From the NCBI GenBank assembly GCA_029204225.1, contig CM055102.1, positions 34,216,585 to 34,280,584 of the forward strand: a stretch of 64,000 bases of DNA. The letters run 5' to 3'. Of the stretch, positions 24,240 to 35,572 are shown piece by piece; the first letter of the stretch is position 1; the number at the start of each line of letters is the position of its first letter. The translations under genes were made by a program, and so were the position numbers. The stretch comes from Diphasiastrum complanatum. Taxonomy: Eukaryota > Streptophyta > Lycopodiopsida > Lycopodiales > Lycopodiaceae. A model generated the notes under the pieces. It had not been told where the DNA came from, did no database searches, and saw nothing but the letters and a program-made list of their open reading frames with translations.

Positions 24240-25264
24240 AAGAGTTGGGGGCAGTCTGAATGGGAGTGGCCTGACCTAATGGAGAAGCATGACTTCACAA
24301 AGTATATGAAGGATAGGTGTGCTCTGGGGCAGTGGGTCTAGAGGGAGGGAAGGTGAAGAGTGTAAATATGTAGAATAGCAAAACAGAAAACTATAATTCT
24401 TGTAGGTATTAGATGAGAAGACATAAAACGTAAAGAGGTTTTATCTGATCCTAGATCAATGATTAATTCAATGATTGAAAAATGTGCGGAAGACTGACAT
24501 CTCAAGAGACATATAACATTGGGATCTTCAAATTTAGTTGCGTAGACAAAGGGTCATGAAATGAGAGAAAGAAACTAATTTAAGATAACAAACTAGTAAT
24601 ATGTTACAATCAATATGTTGCAATATCATCCAAATTCTCATGGCATCCAAATTTAGCTAGTCTATGTACTACCAGAAGATACATCATTTCGTGAGAGCAT
24701 CATGATCATTTTAAATTTGCATAGTTTGAAAACACAAAAAAGACACATGGATTCAGTAACCGAAATTGCGAAAAAAAATATTTTATTGAAAAGTATGTGC
24801 ATAAGTACTTGGGCGAGGATTGCTTTCCAATTGTTGAATGACTATCACAAAATGTGCACCTCTTTGGTGCAATTTTAGACCTTGAACCAAAATGTATGAT
24901 CATATTGCACATTGTGCATTTTCCAAGACCAAAGAGTAGAACATGCACAAGTTTAACTTTTTGACTAAATTATTCTATTCTAAAGGTTGCAAATTAGCAA
25001 ATATTTCGATCCTTTAGAATCTCTAAAAGTCGTTAAACTTTCCACATAACAACTTCCTCATGGTCTTACAATACACATGCCATGGAATAGAATTAACTTC
25101 GGGTGACATGCCCACACCCTAGCATACAAATATCGGCTTTTTACAAAATTGTCAGGCTAGAACTGCAACTAAAAAATTTACGACTTAAACCTAGTACTCA
25201 TCAACATCAGCTGCGCATGCATCAACCAATTTGACAAATACTCTTTGATGTGGGCTCAAGAGAT
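24240..25264. other. No recognisable gene
   Basis: This is AT-rich intergenic DNA. A minus-strand frame at 24,948-24,706 contains a few Cys/His residues but no recognisable domain. Confidence 0.55.
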
Positions 25265-26186
25265 TTATGGAATAGATATTGATCTTTCAACATCATATCC
25301 ATGTTTCTTTACCATCTTTTTTGCCTTGGTTTTCCATGCATAAATCACAACATCAATATCTACATCTTCTATATCGTCATTGTTTGGAACCCAGTCTTTT
25401 AAAAGACAATCTTTGTATAATTCTTTGTTGTCGATTGGATTGTTTCCACCTCTCCGAGTGGATTTAGGTTTGTACCATAATGCTTTGAGTGAAGTGACCA
25501 TACCATCAACATCGGTCCCTACTCCGACAACCTTTTCCATCCAAAATGGAGCTCTCACTGCAACATCTTTATCTGGAGGTCGTATTGCAACAAATTTGTC
25601 CATTGCAACCTCTCTACTGGGTATGAATTCCGACAATGGTGCATCTCCTTTCCGTCCACAATAACAACGAGGTAAGAATTTATTTGTGGGCGCCAAAAAG
25701 ATCACTTCCTCTTTTGAAGGCAAAGAGTGTAACAATCTGAAAGGTTTACTCCATGTATTGTCTCCATCAATGCAATAATATTGCCACTGCATGGTTGGTT
25801 CATTATTCAACATTTGAAAACGAAAGTAGTGAGTATTGGTGTGTCTTTCTAGACCATTTCCACGAACAATAAATTGGCTCTATGAATCTTTTCCAATCCA
25901 CCATTTGTTCTAACAACTCAACTTCAATACTTTCAATACGACCACCACCTATCTTTTGGCCAATTCGTCCTAGCATATCAGGCATGGTAAGAACATGTTT
26001 ACATTTCAATGCCCTAAAGATTACACTACAAACCTGATCGATGTCTTCATGTGTCTGTCTAACCATCAAAAATCCCATTTCAACAATCTGAAATGTGTTA
26101 TGTGCCTCCAACATAGAACAAAGACCAAAGATGAACCTATTTCTATTTTCCCTCCAACAATTGCCAATAGTTGTCAGCCTGAATAT
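25265..26186 (-). pseudogene. DUF7869-like protein, 3' part
   Basis: The minus strand reads NCWRENRNRFIFGLCSMLEA, then VEMGFLMVRQTHEDIDQVCS. This matches the D-N-C-x-R-E-N-K-N-R and G-H-T-H-E-D-I-D hallmarks of the DUF7869 domain, an uncharacterised, RNase H-like region common in early land plants and animals and often spread by transposons. Here the Gly-His of GHTHEDID reads Arg-Gln. The reading frame shifts near 25,830, after which LNNEPTMQWQYYCIDGDNTW and a long C-terminal part continue to a stop at 25,265 (DVERSISIP). The N-terminal part is missing, because recognisable sequence stops at 26,186 next to the hAT sequence on the other strand. The family assignment is from memory of the motif, and the function is unknown. 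Confidence 0.65.
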
Positions 26187-26329
26187 GTAAGATGGGAGGG
26201 AGATTGTCGTGTGCGAGTTGCACCTTTTGTATTGCTCGCATATATGTATATATATATATCTATATCAGACATGAGGGTCCAGGCACTTCGGCCCACATCT
26301 GCGTCTGCGTCCGACGCGCAGGGAGAATG

Positions 26330-28490
26330 CATTCGGCTGAGTACATTTATGGCATCATTCGCGCGGCAATAGAGGAGGTCGGGCCACAACGCGTTGTCCA
26401 GGTAAAATATTCTTTCATTAGTTGCTTGCTCATTTGCTGCTTGATGTTGATACAATAGTTCTGCGTAGTTTTCAATTGATTGCAATGTGTTTCCGAGTTG
26501 TGATCTGATCGTGTGAACGTATCACGAAAGGTTGTGACGGACAATGCGTCCAACTGCCGCGGTATGGGAGAGCTTCTTATGGCAGACTACCCCTCCATTG
26601 TCTAGACTCCATGTGCCACACACTCACTGGACCTCCTCCTGCATTCCATTGGGCGCCTGCCTTGGGTCAGTGACATTCTCACGAGGGCACTTGCGGTCGT
26701 GGGCTTCGTCACACACAAGCACCGCATGACGGCACTTTTTCACACATTCAGCAGGTAACCTGCCACTTACTTTTTGGCTCGTTCAAGATGCTCTCTTTTT
26801 TTTGCTCGTTTCATGTGTGCCTCTCATTCCGTTTGTCAATGCTGGCACGACCTGAAGAAGCCCACTCACACCCGCTTCGCCTACCAGTTCATCATGCTTG
26901 AGCGGTTACACAAGCTCAAGGATGAATTGCGGCACATGGCCACTTCGGCAGAGTTCACCGCCATGGACCTATCCACGACCCCAGAGGGCTTGGCCTTCCA
27001 CGAGATCTTATTCACAGAGCCTTTGTGGGTGGATATGCAGCAGCTCATGGACGTCATGCGCCCTATCTACTCTGTTCTCAGACTCATTGATCGCGAGGGG
27101 TGCACGATGGGCCTCAATTACGAGTTCATGGACCGCATAAGCGAGTCTCTCCAGCATTTTGAGCTGGACCCTGCCAGGTATAAATTTTTTCCGTCTCACC
27201 ATCCTTACTTCGTAACTGTTGCCTCCACGTGGTTTGGTCCACAGGTTGGAGCCTATCAGGCGCTTCTGGCAACGGCGATGAGATAAGTTTCACCGGCCCA
27301 TTCATAGTGTGTCCCACATACTGCATCCATTGTTTCAGAGCAAGAGGCAGTACGACAATGCAGAGCTGCGTGCGGACTGGTAGGCATACGTCCGCCTCCT
27401 CAGCAGCGACATTGGGTTCCGCAACAGGCTCGAGGTGCAAAGGCTCGGTTACAAGTAAACTCTTGATCTATCGTACGTTGTCGTTTAATTTCCCTACGCA
27501 AGCTCAAGTGTACTCAAGCATATCGTTGCTCAACTGTAGGCACTCTCTAGGGCTGTTCGGTGAGGACCTTGCACGTGTCCGTGAGAACAAGCTCTTGTTT
27601 GTATCATGGTGGGAGAACTACGGCATCGGACAGCCAGACCTGAGGACGCTCACGCTCCGAGTCCTTTCACAGGTATATTGTCTGATATCATTCATCCAAC
27701 CAGTTTTTGCATTTTTTCTACAAGGTCAATACTCATTCGAGTTGTTGCCAATTAATGCAGGACTGTTCTGCTTGCGTGTGCGAGCGAAACTGGTCAGCGT
27801 TCAACCTTGTTCATACGAACAGACGGAACCGTCTGACAACGGAGTGGTGCAATGACCTGGTGTACTGCAACACCAACACCAGAGTGGTTTGACACATCAC
27901 GAAGAGCATGAGGGCAGGCGGCGCACGCGCCCTACTGCTGCATGTATATTTTGTTGCTCTGTCGTTTTGCTTTCGCATTGGTTTGAGACATTCAGTTTAA
28001 TGCCCTCACGGTTTCTTCGGTTATTCTCACGAATGATTGACTTGTGCAGGTCAATCTCGATGAGTGTCTGGTTGCAACGGCAGATCATGAGCCAAAGCCA
28101 GAGGTTGCTCCAGACGATGCCGTTTGGCATGCTCTGCGGAGTGATCCCGAGGATGATGTCGATGCCGATGAGAGCCACCCTCCCTGCTGACGTTCCATTG
28201 CCCTCCTTTGATGATGAGCCCACATATGATTCAGACGAGACGGTCGACCTAGAAGGGGATGGTCCACGTGCCCCACCCAATACCCCCGCATTACGCCCCC
28301 TTTCAGATGATGGCTGGTCAAAGTTTGTGAGAGAGACAAAGGCTACTGCCCAGAGACAGATAGCGCAGAGACGACTCAGAGCATCACAGGCAGGCAGTTC
28401 TTTCCAGAGACCCCTTGTGGCAGAGGGAGACCCCCAGGCAGGAGTGTACCACAGAGGGTTCCTTTCAGCAGACCCAGAGGCAGGCTAGCC
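26330..28490 (+). pseudogene. hAT transposase with introns, 5'-truncated and GC-rich
   Basis: Exons with GT/AG borders read as a hAT transposase of the DUF659 type. Exon 1 is EYIYGIIRAAIEEVGPQRVVQ before GTAAAA. The next exon is VVTDNASNCRGMGELLMADY (second catalytic Asp), followed by LLLHSIGRLPWVSDILTRAL. Then comes KKPTHTRFAYQFIMLERLHK to about 27,177, an exon after 27,241 with stops, SWWENYGIGQPDLRTLTLRV (27,540-27,672), and CERNWSAFNLVHTNRRNR (27,760-27,892, third catalytic Glu). A separate acidic tail (DDEPTYDSDETVDLEGDGP) ends near 28,490. The first catalytic Asp and BED finger are absent. It is clearly richer in G+C and CpG than its neighbours. Stops in several exons mark it as inactive. 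Confidence 0.87.
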
Positions 28491-28639
28491 AAGAGGGGAC
28501 CGATGATTTTTCTAGTCATCTCTTGGCAGGCGTTGGCCCAGACTTAGAGGAGTCCCAGATGCCTCCAAACTCCCAGCCAGACTTTGTATTTGACACCCCT
28601 GTAGATGCATCTGGGCACGCAGTGGGATGATTTGTTTAG

Positions 28640-28812
28640 CATAGACTTGTAGATACCGATACACATTTTAGCATCATGTACAGTGGCATCATATGAGATG
28701 TATATATTTTTTTACAGTATATTTGTGTCATGGCTAATTTACCGTGGTTGCTTACAAATGGTTAGCTTTGTGAAGTTTGAATGGCCAGTCAAAAATGGTT
28801 TGCTCCGTGGAA

Positions 28813-28848
<36 letters not shown>

Positions 28849-29825
28849 GCACATCTACATCTCATTCAAAACATATGTATCATGTTTACCTCGAAGAGCG
28901 AATCATGTACCACCATATGAGATCTGAATGGTCGGGGTGAAAGACCACCTATAATTGATCGATGTTACCATGCCATAAACCTTGACTTGTAATTAGTATC
29001 TATATCTATGTTACAATTGCTTGAGTATACACACAATATACATTTTTTATATCATACTAAAACTCAATTGATTGACAACAAAGGAGCATAGAAATCTTGA
29101 AGACATAAAAGAAATGTACATGCTCACATTGTTGAGGAAAAACAAATGTACCACTTTGATCCATCCAAAGCTTGGTGGAGACAATGGCAAAAAAACCACT
29201 CTTATCTTTTCTGACAGTTGCATTGGGACCATTGCAAATAATTTTGAACCACTTGATTTGAATCCCCTAAATCCAACTTCAAGGACCTCATTGATTGTCC
29301 CACAATAATCAAGTTGAGAAGAGAATAAATTGGTATGAACTGTCTCTCTTAGATAAAATTTTCCATGACTCCACAATCGTATGTGTTTCTATTTTTGTCA
29401 ATGTGCTCCGTAAGAAAGTCTTGTCCATGCATCCACAATGCATTTTATTTTTTGTACTGAATGAGAAAGAACAAAATGTGTTACGGATATAACAAACATG
29501 TAGAAAATTAAACGTACAAATTAAATAGCTTAACATGTGAATAATGTACATAGCTTACATGAAAATCGCATTAAGTAGATGATGAGCCATGAGTCTTAAA
29601 CAATCTAAAAAAGTAATAATTAATGTGATTCGAATTCCCATTGATTGCACCTCACCAAACCACTGATTTTGTAGATTGCACTCCTTAACTCCTCCGTCAG
29701 AAACCCTCTCAACACCAAAGGAAGCACAAACTGCATGTGCAAAATGTAAGAAAAATGTTCATGATAGATTACAATTCTTGAGCTTGAAGAAAAAATCTAG
29801 AATATTTCACGAACTGTTCGAGATA
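28640..29825. other. Non-coding with a (GA)n tract; no recognisable gene
   Basis: A (GA)n tract lies at 28,816-28,845. Frames on both strands at 29,047-29,551 are short and show no family features. Otherwise the sequence is AT-rich and featureless. Confidence 0.55.
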
Positions 29826-30174
29826 GTTTCGCGACAGGTGAGCTTGAAGAACAGTCCAGAAGATTTCGTGAATTGTCTGCGACAATTTTGCGACATCTGA
29901 GGCTTGAACAAGAAATAGAATATTTTGCGACAAAATTCTGTTCATGAATCTTTCGAGCTTCAACAAGAAAGCCACGAGCTTCTACAAGAAACTATTTCAC
30001 AAATGTTTCACGAATCTTTCGAGTTGACTACAAGACAAATTTCGCGATTCCTTTGCGAATCTTTCGAGGTTGATCACGAATAGAAATGTTTTAAGTTTGC
30101 ATACATTTCTTTCTCATCCTTTTTCAAGTAAACTGCACGCTTTGTTAGTAGAATCAAGATCTGTCTGATTAGTT
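29826..30174 (-). repeat. Copia LTR-like segment, left arm of a small inverted repeat
   Basis: Rich in TCGCGAA/TTTCGAG motifs, this segment starts directly after the minus-strand copia RNase H end and so occupies the position of its 3' LTR. It pairs in reverse complement with 30,367-30,706 over about 345 bases with high similarity. The outer ends share TTTCGCGACAGGTGAGCTTG. Confidence 0.75.
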
Positions 30175-30337
30175 GGATTAATTCCAATCTTCTTTGCTGC
30201 TTCTCGAACAAAGCTTTACTGAGTGGCTTTGTAAAGATATCAGCTGTCATTTCCTCTGTGGGTATGAAGATTGTCTTCAGTATCTTTTTCTCAACTAAGT
30301 CCCAAATCACATGATACTTGATAGCTATGTGCTTCAT
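30074..30337 (-). pseudogene. Ty1/copia RNase H C-terminal fragment
   Basis: MKHIAIKYHVIWDLVEKKIL and VPTEE-like IPTEEMTADIFTKPLSKALF are the typical end of a copia polyprotein. The real protein end lies near 30,185; the frame then reads on into LTR-like sequence. The fragment sits in the spacer between the two inverted LTR-like segments, with reverse transcriptase missing. Confidence 0.85.
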
Positions 30338-30366
30338 TTTCTAGTGAAATACAGGATCTTGTAGAA

Positions 30367-30706
30367 CAACTGATCAAACAGATATTGATTCTACCAACAA
30401 ACCGCACGGTTTACTTGACAAAGAATGAGAAAGAAACAAACGTGAACTCAAACATTTCTATTCGTGACCAACTCAAAAAGATTCATGAAGGATTCGCAAA
30501 ATTTATCTTGCAGACAACTCGAAAGATTTGCGAAGCGATTTCTTGTAGAAGCTCGTGGCTTTCTTGTTGAAGCTCGAAAGATTCGCGAACAGAATCTTGT
30601 CACCAAATATTTTGTTTTTTGTTCAAGCCTCAGATGTCACGAAATTATCTTGAACAATTTGCGAAATCTTCTGGACTGTTCTTCAAGCTCACCTGTCGCG
30701 AAACAA
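30367..30706 (+). repeat. Copia LTR-like segment, right arm of a small inverted repeat
   Basis: This is the reverse complement of 29,826-30,174. Its start, CAACTGATCAAACAGATATTG at 30,367, mirrors the left segment's start next to RNase H. The two segments therefore face each other with only 192 bp of RNase H sequence between them, an arrangement that a normal LTR element does not produce. Confidence 0.75.
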
Positions 30707-30820
30707 CAAGATAAGATAGCAAGAGATGTATGTTGATGAATCAGATTCAGAGTTATAAAAATTCATTTATTAATAGTTTCTTATTGTCTGAATTGTCTTA
30801 AGTGACAAAATGTCCAGAAT

Positions 30821-31977
30821 TCACACGTGTGGGGAATGTCCACAAGAGTGACTGATCTTAATTAAGCTTTGTGATTGTCGTTTAACAGTTCCTGCAGGCT
30901 GATTTTGAGCAACAACAAGCGGTTCTTGATGAACATTAGGCTCTAAACTTGATGAGGTGTTGGGCAGGTCGAAACTAGTTGATTGCTGCCCCTTATCTGT
31001 AGCAATAGAAGATGGTACCAAATCTGGAAAAACTTCAACATTCACACTATGTGGACTGTCCCCCTTCAAGATATGAGTTGAGGCCACATCCAATGAATTC
31101 TTTCATCAAAATGCACATCACGACTAACAATAATCTTGTTAGTGCTCAAATTGAACAGCCTATAGCCTTTTCTTTCACTACTATAGCCAACAAAAATGCA
31201 TTTAACTCCTTTATTCTCAAGCTTTGTACAAAGTTTATCCGGAACAAAAGCATAAGCCGTACAACCAAAAATGCGAAAGTGAGAGATTGTAGGCTTCTTT
31301 CCATATCAAACTTCATAAGGAGTTAATACTTTCAATGCTTTAGTAGGACAACGATTGCTTATGTATGTTGTCGTTATGACCACTTCAGCCCAAAACTTGT
31401 GAGGCAGTCCCTTTACTTTGAGCATGCAACGGGCCATCTCCATAAGTGTGCGATTCTTTCGCTCGGCAACACCATTTTGTTAAGGCGTATAGGGAGTTGT
31501 CATTTGATGTAGAATTCCCTTTTTTCGAAGAAATGCACCGAACGTATTCTTAATGTATTCCCCTCCTCGATCGGTGCATAGGGTCTTCAAAGAATGCCCA
31601 AACTGATTTTCCACCATTGCTAGAAAATCTTTGAGACGTTGAAAAACTTCCGATTTAGCCTTCATAGGATAGATCCATGTAAAACGGGAAAAGTCATCAA
31701 TAAAAGTCACAAAATAGATGCACTTTCCAATGGATTCGGTCCTCATTGGACCACAAACATCACTATGAACCAAATCAAATTTATCAAGAACCCTTATAGT
31801 TCCATCAATTCGAAAAGGTTTCCTTTGAAACTTTCCAAGTATGCACACCTCGCATACATGCCCTTCCGACTGCTCTAGTAGGAATGCCTTCTACCATATT
31901 AAATGTCTTCAGTTTCTTCAAACTTGCAGAGTTGAGATGTCCAAACCTTGCGTGCCACAATTCAGCCAACTCCAATG
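30821..31977 (-). pseudogene. Copia pre-integrase and integrase
   Basis: Reading leftward, LWHARFGHLNSASLKKL is the pre-integrase histidine motif. Next come HSDVCGP (first catalytic Asp), [25 protein letters not shown] (second Asp) and NGVAERKNRT (catalytic Glu). A TAA between TPYTP and QNGVAE at about 31,480 and a frameshift near 31,090 break it. The last readable part (DSPHSVNVEVFPD ... GTVKRQSQS) is the variable linker before reverse transcriptase. Confidence 0.88.
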
Positions 31978-31985
31978 ATTGTGAT
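31978..31985. repeat. hAT target-site duplication, left
   Basis: The 8 bases ATTGTGAT directly precede the hAT element and are repeated exactly at 35,162-35,169. Eight base pairs is the hAT-family duplication length. Confidence 0.95.
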
Positions 31986-34900
31986 CATGGTTGCATTCAA
32001 ACGCGTTTGAATGTTGATTCAAACGCGTTTGAAACGTGGACTTTTCAAATGCAAATTTTTTTTGGGGCCCTACCTCTCCAAATGGGATCCTAGGGCCCAT
32101 CTACCAAAAAACCGACCTACTCTAGGCTACCACGAGGCTGGGACAGCTCAACCATGGCTCATAACTCCATCAGTAACTGCTCCTCCATCGTGGAGAAGAA
32201 ATGCGCCCTCCTCCATTTCAGAAAAGTGATAGAAGCTTACTCTCCACTCCATAGTTTGCCAAGATTTCTTGTAGGCAGGGGTTTTGGACCATGCTGGAGT
32301 GATTAAGAGCATCAGATCAGAGTTTTGAAGCTTGGTTGAGGAGATACAAGCAACAGGTGCAAAAAAATTGGTTTTGAGGCCACTTCAAAGAATCAATCAG
32401 TTCTCTTTGGTTACTGATCAGATTCAGTTGAGACTTGGAGGCAGTCTTCTAGACTGTAGGGCGCCCCATCCTAGCCATTCACATCACCATCTGCTTGGCC
32501 AGATTTGTTGTGAAGAGCAGTTGCAGGTTTTGGGCTTTTTGCACTATTTTTAGATCTGAACCTCACAATTTTGTCAATTTTCAGAATGCCTAAGCCAAAG
32601 TCTAATGTGTGGGAGCATGTTCTGATCATTGGGGAAGCTGGTAAGCAAGGGAAGGGTGGTGGAGGCATGAAACGGATGAAATGTCGTTATTGTGAACATC
32701 ATTATCAAGGGGGGCCTCAACGAATTGTGTCACATTTGCTTGGGACAGGGGGATGTGGAGGGAATAAATGTGAGAAAGCACTTGTCAATGTGGTGCAAGC
32801 ATTGAGATTGCAATATCCATATGCCAGTAGCAATGAGGACCAAGTTCAAGAGATGGAGAATAGTCAATCCATGGATGCTTCTACAGGGCCTACACGTAAG
32901 AGAGGTAGAGCTGCAAATAGTGCTGATTTGACAACTGCATGGGCCTTAGAAAAGAGAAACAAATTTCGGATTGCTTGCAGGAAATTGTTTTATGCAAATG
33001 CAATTTCTTTCAATGTAGTCAAGAGCAGATATTTTTAAGATATGTTGAGAACTGCAGGAGAGGTTGGTGGTTCGGTGAAAGCCCCTTCTTATGAGGCTAT
33101 TAGGGTGAAAGAGCTGCGAGAGGAGACAAAATTGCTTACGAGGGAGCTGCAAATGGTAAAGGATAAGTGGGTAAAATATGGGTGCACGATTGTGTGTGAT
33201 GGTTGGTCTGACACACGTAGATGACCTATCATTAACTTTGTTGCTACTAGTATCTATGGTTCCATCTTTTTATGCAGTGTGGATGCTAGTGGTTTGGAAA
33301 ACTCAGGCTTGTATATCTATGAACATTTAAAAGAAATCATTGGCAAGGTAGGAAAGCACAATGTGGTACAAGTTGTAATGGATAATGCCAGCAATTGTTT
33401 GCGTGCTGGTGAGATGCTAGAGGAGGAGTATCCAAAGATTTTTTTCACATGTTGCACTTGCCATTGTTTGGATTTGTTGTTTGAGGACATTGGAGCACTA
33501 GATTGGGTAGCTCATGTTTTGCAAAAGGCACGAAAAATAGTGACTTTCATCACAGGTCATCAGAGGGTGCTAGGTGTTTTTCGAAAAGTGAGCACACGTG
33601 AGCTTTTGAAGCCGGCTCAAACACGCTTTGGCTACATCTACATTGTGCTTGTTGCGGGTAAAAGTTGCCCTTAGGCGGTTGGTGGTCCATGAGGAGTGGC
33701 ATAACTTGAAGTCCGCATCAACTGAGGTAGGGAGAGACATTGAGCAATACAATACTTGGTCCATTATTTTGGGAGGAGGCAGAGAATATTGTGAAACTAT
33801 GCAAGCCCATCCTCAAGTTGTTACGAGTTGTTGATAGAGAGGGAGCCACCATGGGATTTGTCTATGAGCTGATGGACCGGATGGTTGAGGGAATACGATC
33901 ATGTACCTCTTTTGATGTCGATCGAATACGTGTGATAGAGAGCTTTGCCTTGAGAGATGGGACATGATGCATTCTCCTTTACATATTGCAACATTCGCTT
34001 TGCATCCACAATGGTTGGATATGGGGCAAGAGTCCCATGTCGAGGTTGACAAGGGATGGAAATTAGTTGTTGATAGATACTCGAGTGGAAATTCAGCATA
34101 TGAAGAAACATTGTTAAATCAAATGGACATGTACAAGAATGGGCAAGGGACATTTGGTCGGTCAGTGGCACACTTGGCATCTCAGAGGCAGACGGGTGTG
34201 CGTTGGTGGGAGTCCTTTGGAGCCTCCACACCTAAGTTGCAAAGGTTGGCAATCAAGATACTTAGACAGGGAAGTACGGCCTCTCCTTGTGAGAGAAATT
34301 GGAGTACCTTCTCCTTGATTCATAACAAGAGGAGAAATAGGTTGAAGCCATCCACCCTTGACATGTTGGTCTTTGTGCATTTCAATCTTCGTGTCCTTGA
34401 TAAGATCAAGGCACGAGGGTTTGAGAAGATGGATCTAACTTTGCAACAAATCGAGGAGGAGCAAGAGGAGGACAGATTGCTGGTGGTGGAGGCTGAGAGA
34501 GCCGACATAGAAGAGGGCTTGGAGATACAGGGTATTACCCAGGCTGCTAGGGATATTGAGACGGGCATGGCTTCCACTTCCTCTCATGCTTCGTCATTTG
34601 TTCCTGTTGATCTAGAGGATCTTGATGAGGATGAGGAAGATGTTGATTTACAGGATGATGTTGACATTGCTGAGGATGTTGATGTTGTCATACCACTTGA
34701 CTACGTTTGATTTACTACATGTTGTATTATGTTATCATACTTAGTTTGGTAGTTGCTAGCCACTAGCGAGTGGCCATTTTCCAGTAGAATATAACCAGTT
34801 GACTTGATTTTCATTTTGAGCCAAAACTTTTTTGAGGATGGATGGCTTTTATGCACTTGTTGATGATGGTGCACTCTTGTTATTCCTTCATATGTCCAAC

Positions 34901-35161
34901 TAAATTTCATTGTAATTTGTACGTATTGTTATTTAGTGTCTACATTGAATGCTTTTAATTGTTAAACATGCTTATTCAACTACTTTTATATTATGTTTAA
35001 GGTTCCAACACTTAATTAGCATTAGCTGCTTAAAAACTTGCAAAAAAATCAGAAAAAAATATAGGATTTCGTTTCAAACGTTTGAAACTTTCATTCAAAC
35101 GTTTCAAACGCGTTTCAAACGTGGATGTTTGATACGTTTGAATCGTTTGAATGCAACCTTG
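31986..35161 (+). mobile_element. hAT DNA transposon, full length, 3,176 bp
   Basis: The left end CATGGTTGCATTCAAACG and the inverted right end CAAGGTTGCATTCAAACG match at 17 of 18 bases. Exact 8-bp duplications ATTGTGAT flank it. Both subterminal regions carry copies of the palindrome TTCAAACGCGTTTGAA or close variants (two at 31,996-32,033 and several at 35,068-35,150), which are likely transposase binding sites. It encodes a BED-finger transposase in the plus orientation, opposite to the copia host. Sharp ends and near-complete coding blocks suggest a fairly recent insertion. Confidence 0.96.
32586..34710 (+). pseudogene. hAT BED-finger/DUF659 transposase
   Basis: The protein starts MPKPKSNVWEHVLIIGEAG and has a BED zinc finger (MKCRYCEHHYQGG...IVSHLLGTGG). 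Then come CTIVCDGWSDTRR (first Asp), HNVVQVVMDNASNCLRAGE (second Asp), and CCTCHCLDLLFEDIGALDW with the C-x-x-H motif. Next are ASPCERNWSTFSLIHNKRRNR (Glu; dimerisation region) and an acidic tail ending VIPLDYV. From 32,571 to about 33,640 the frame is constant but has stops at 33,036 and 33,222. Frameshifts follow near 33,640, 33,770 and 33,960. No introns are needed. The defects are few, so it died recently. Confidence 0.93.
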
Positions 35162-35169
35162 ATTGTGAT
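35162..35169. repeat. hAT target-site duplication, right
   Basis: ATTGTGAT directly follows the hAT right end and equals the left copy at 31,978-31,985. Confidence 0.95.
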
Positions 35170-35287
35170 GTAGAAGCAACAAGACATATAGAGGGAATTC
35201 GTCGCTCATAGGTATCCATAATGAATAAGCCAGCATGCATCGTTCCCGAAACAATAATCCCTGACAAGACACTTATCTTCTTTGAAC

Positions 35288-35530
35288 TCAACAACTAGTC
35301 CTTGCTTCAACAATTGAAACCGAAAGAAGATTCTTCTTGATTCCCGGAACATAAAGCACATTCTTAATGTACTTTTCTTCGCCATTAGGCAAAATGATGG
35401 CTACAATTCCAATTCCATGAATAGAATAAGATGCATCATCCACACATTGTACCTTACTTCCATTTTGCACTTTCACTAATTTAGTGAGAAGTCATATGAC
35501 TAGTAGCACCACTATCAATCACCCATTCAA
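35288..35530 (-). pseudogene. Copia aspartic protease
   Basis: WVIDSGATSHMT carries the D-S-G active-site triad of a copia protease at about 35,500-35,530. After a stop it continues as VDDASYSIHGIGIVAIILPN and NVLYVPGIKKNLLSVS, the standard protease C-terminal part, to about 35,288. The stop between active site and body makes it non-functional. Confidence 0.87.
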
Positions 35531-35572
35531 TGGGCTAAAAATCAAAAACTTGCAAAACAGAATCTGAATTCC

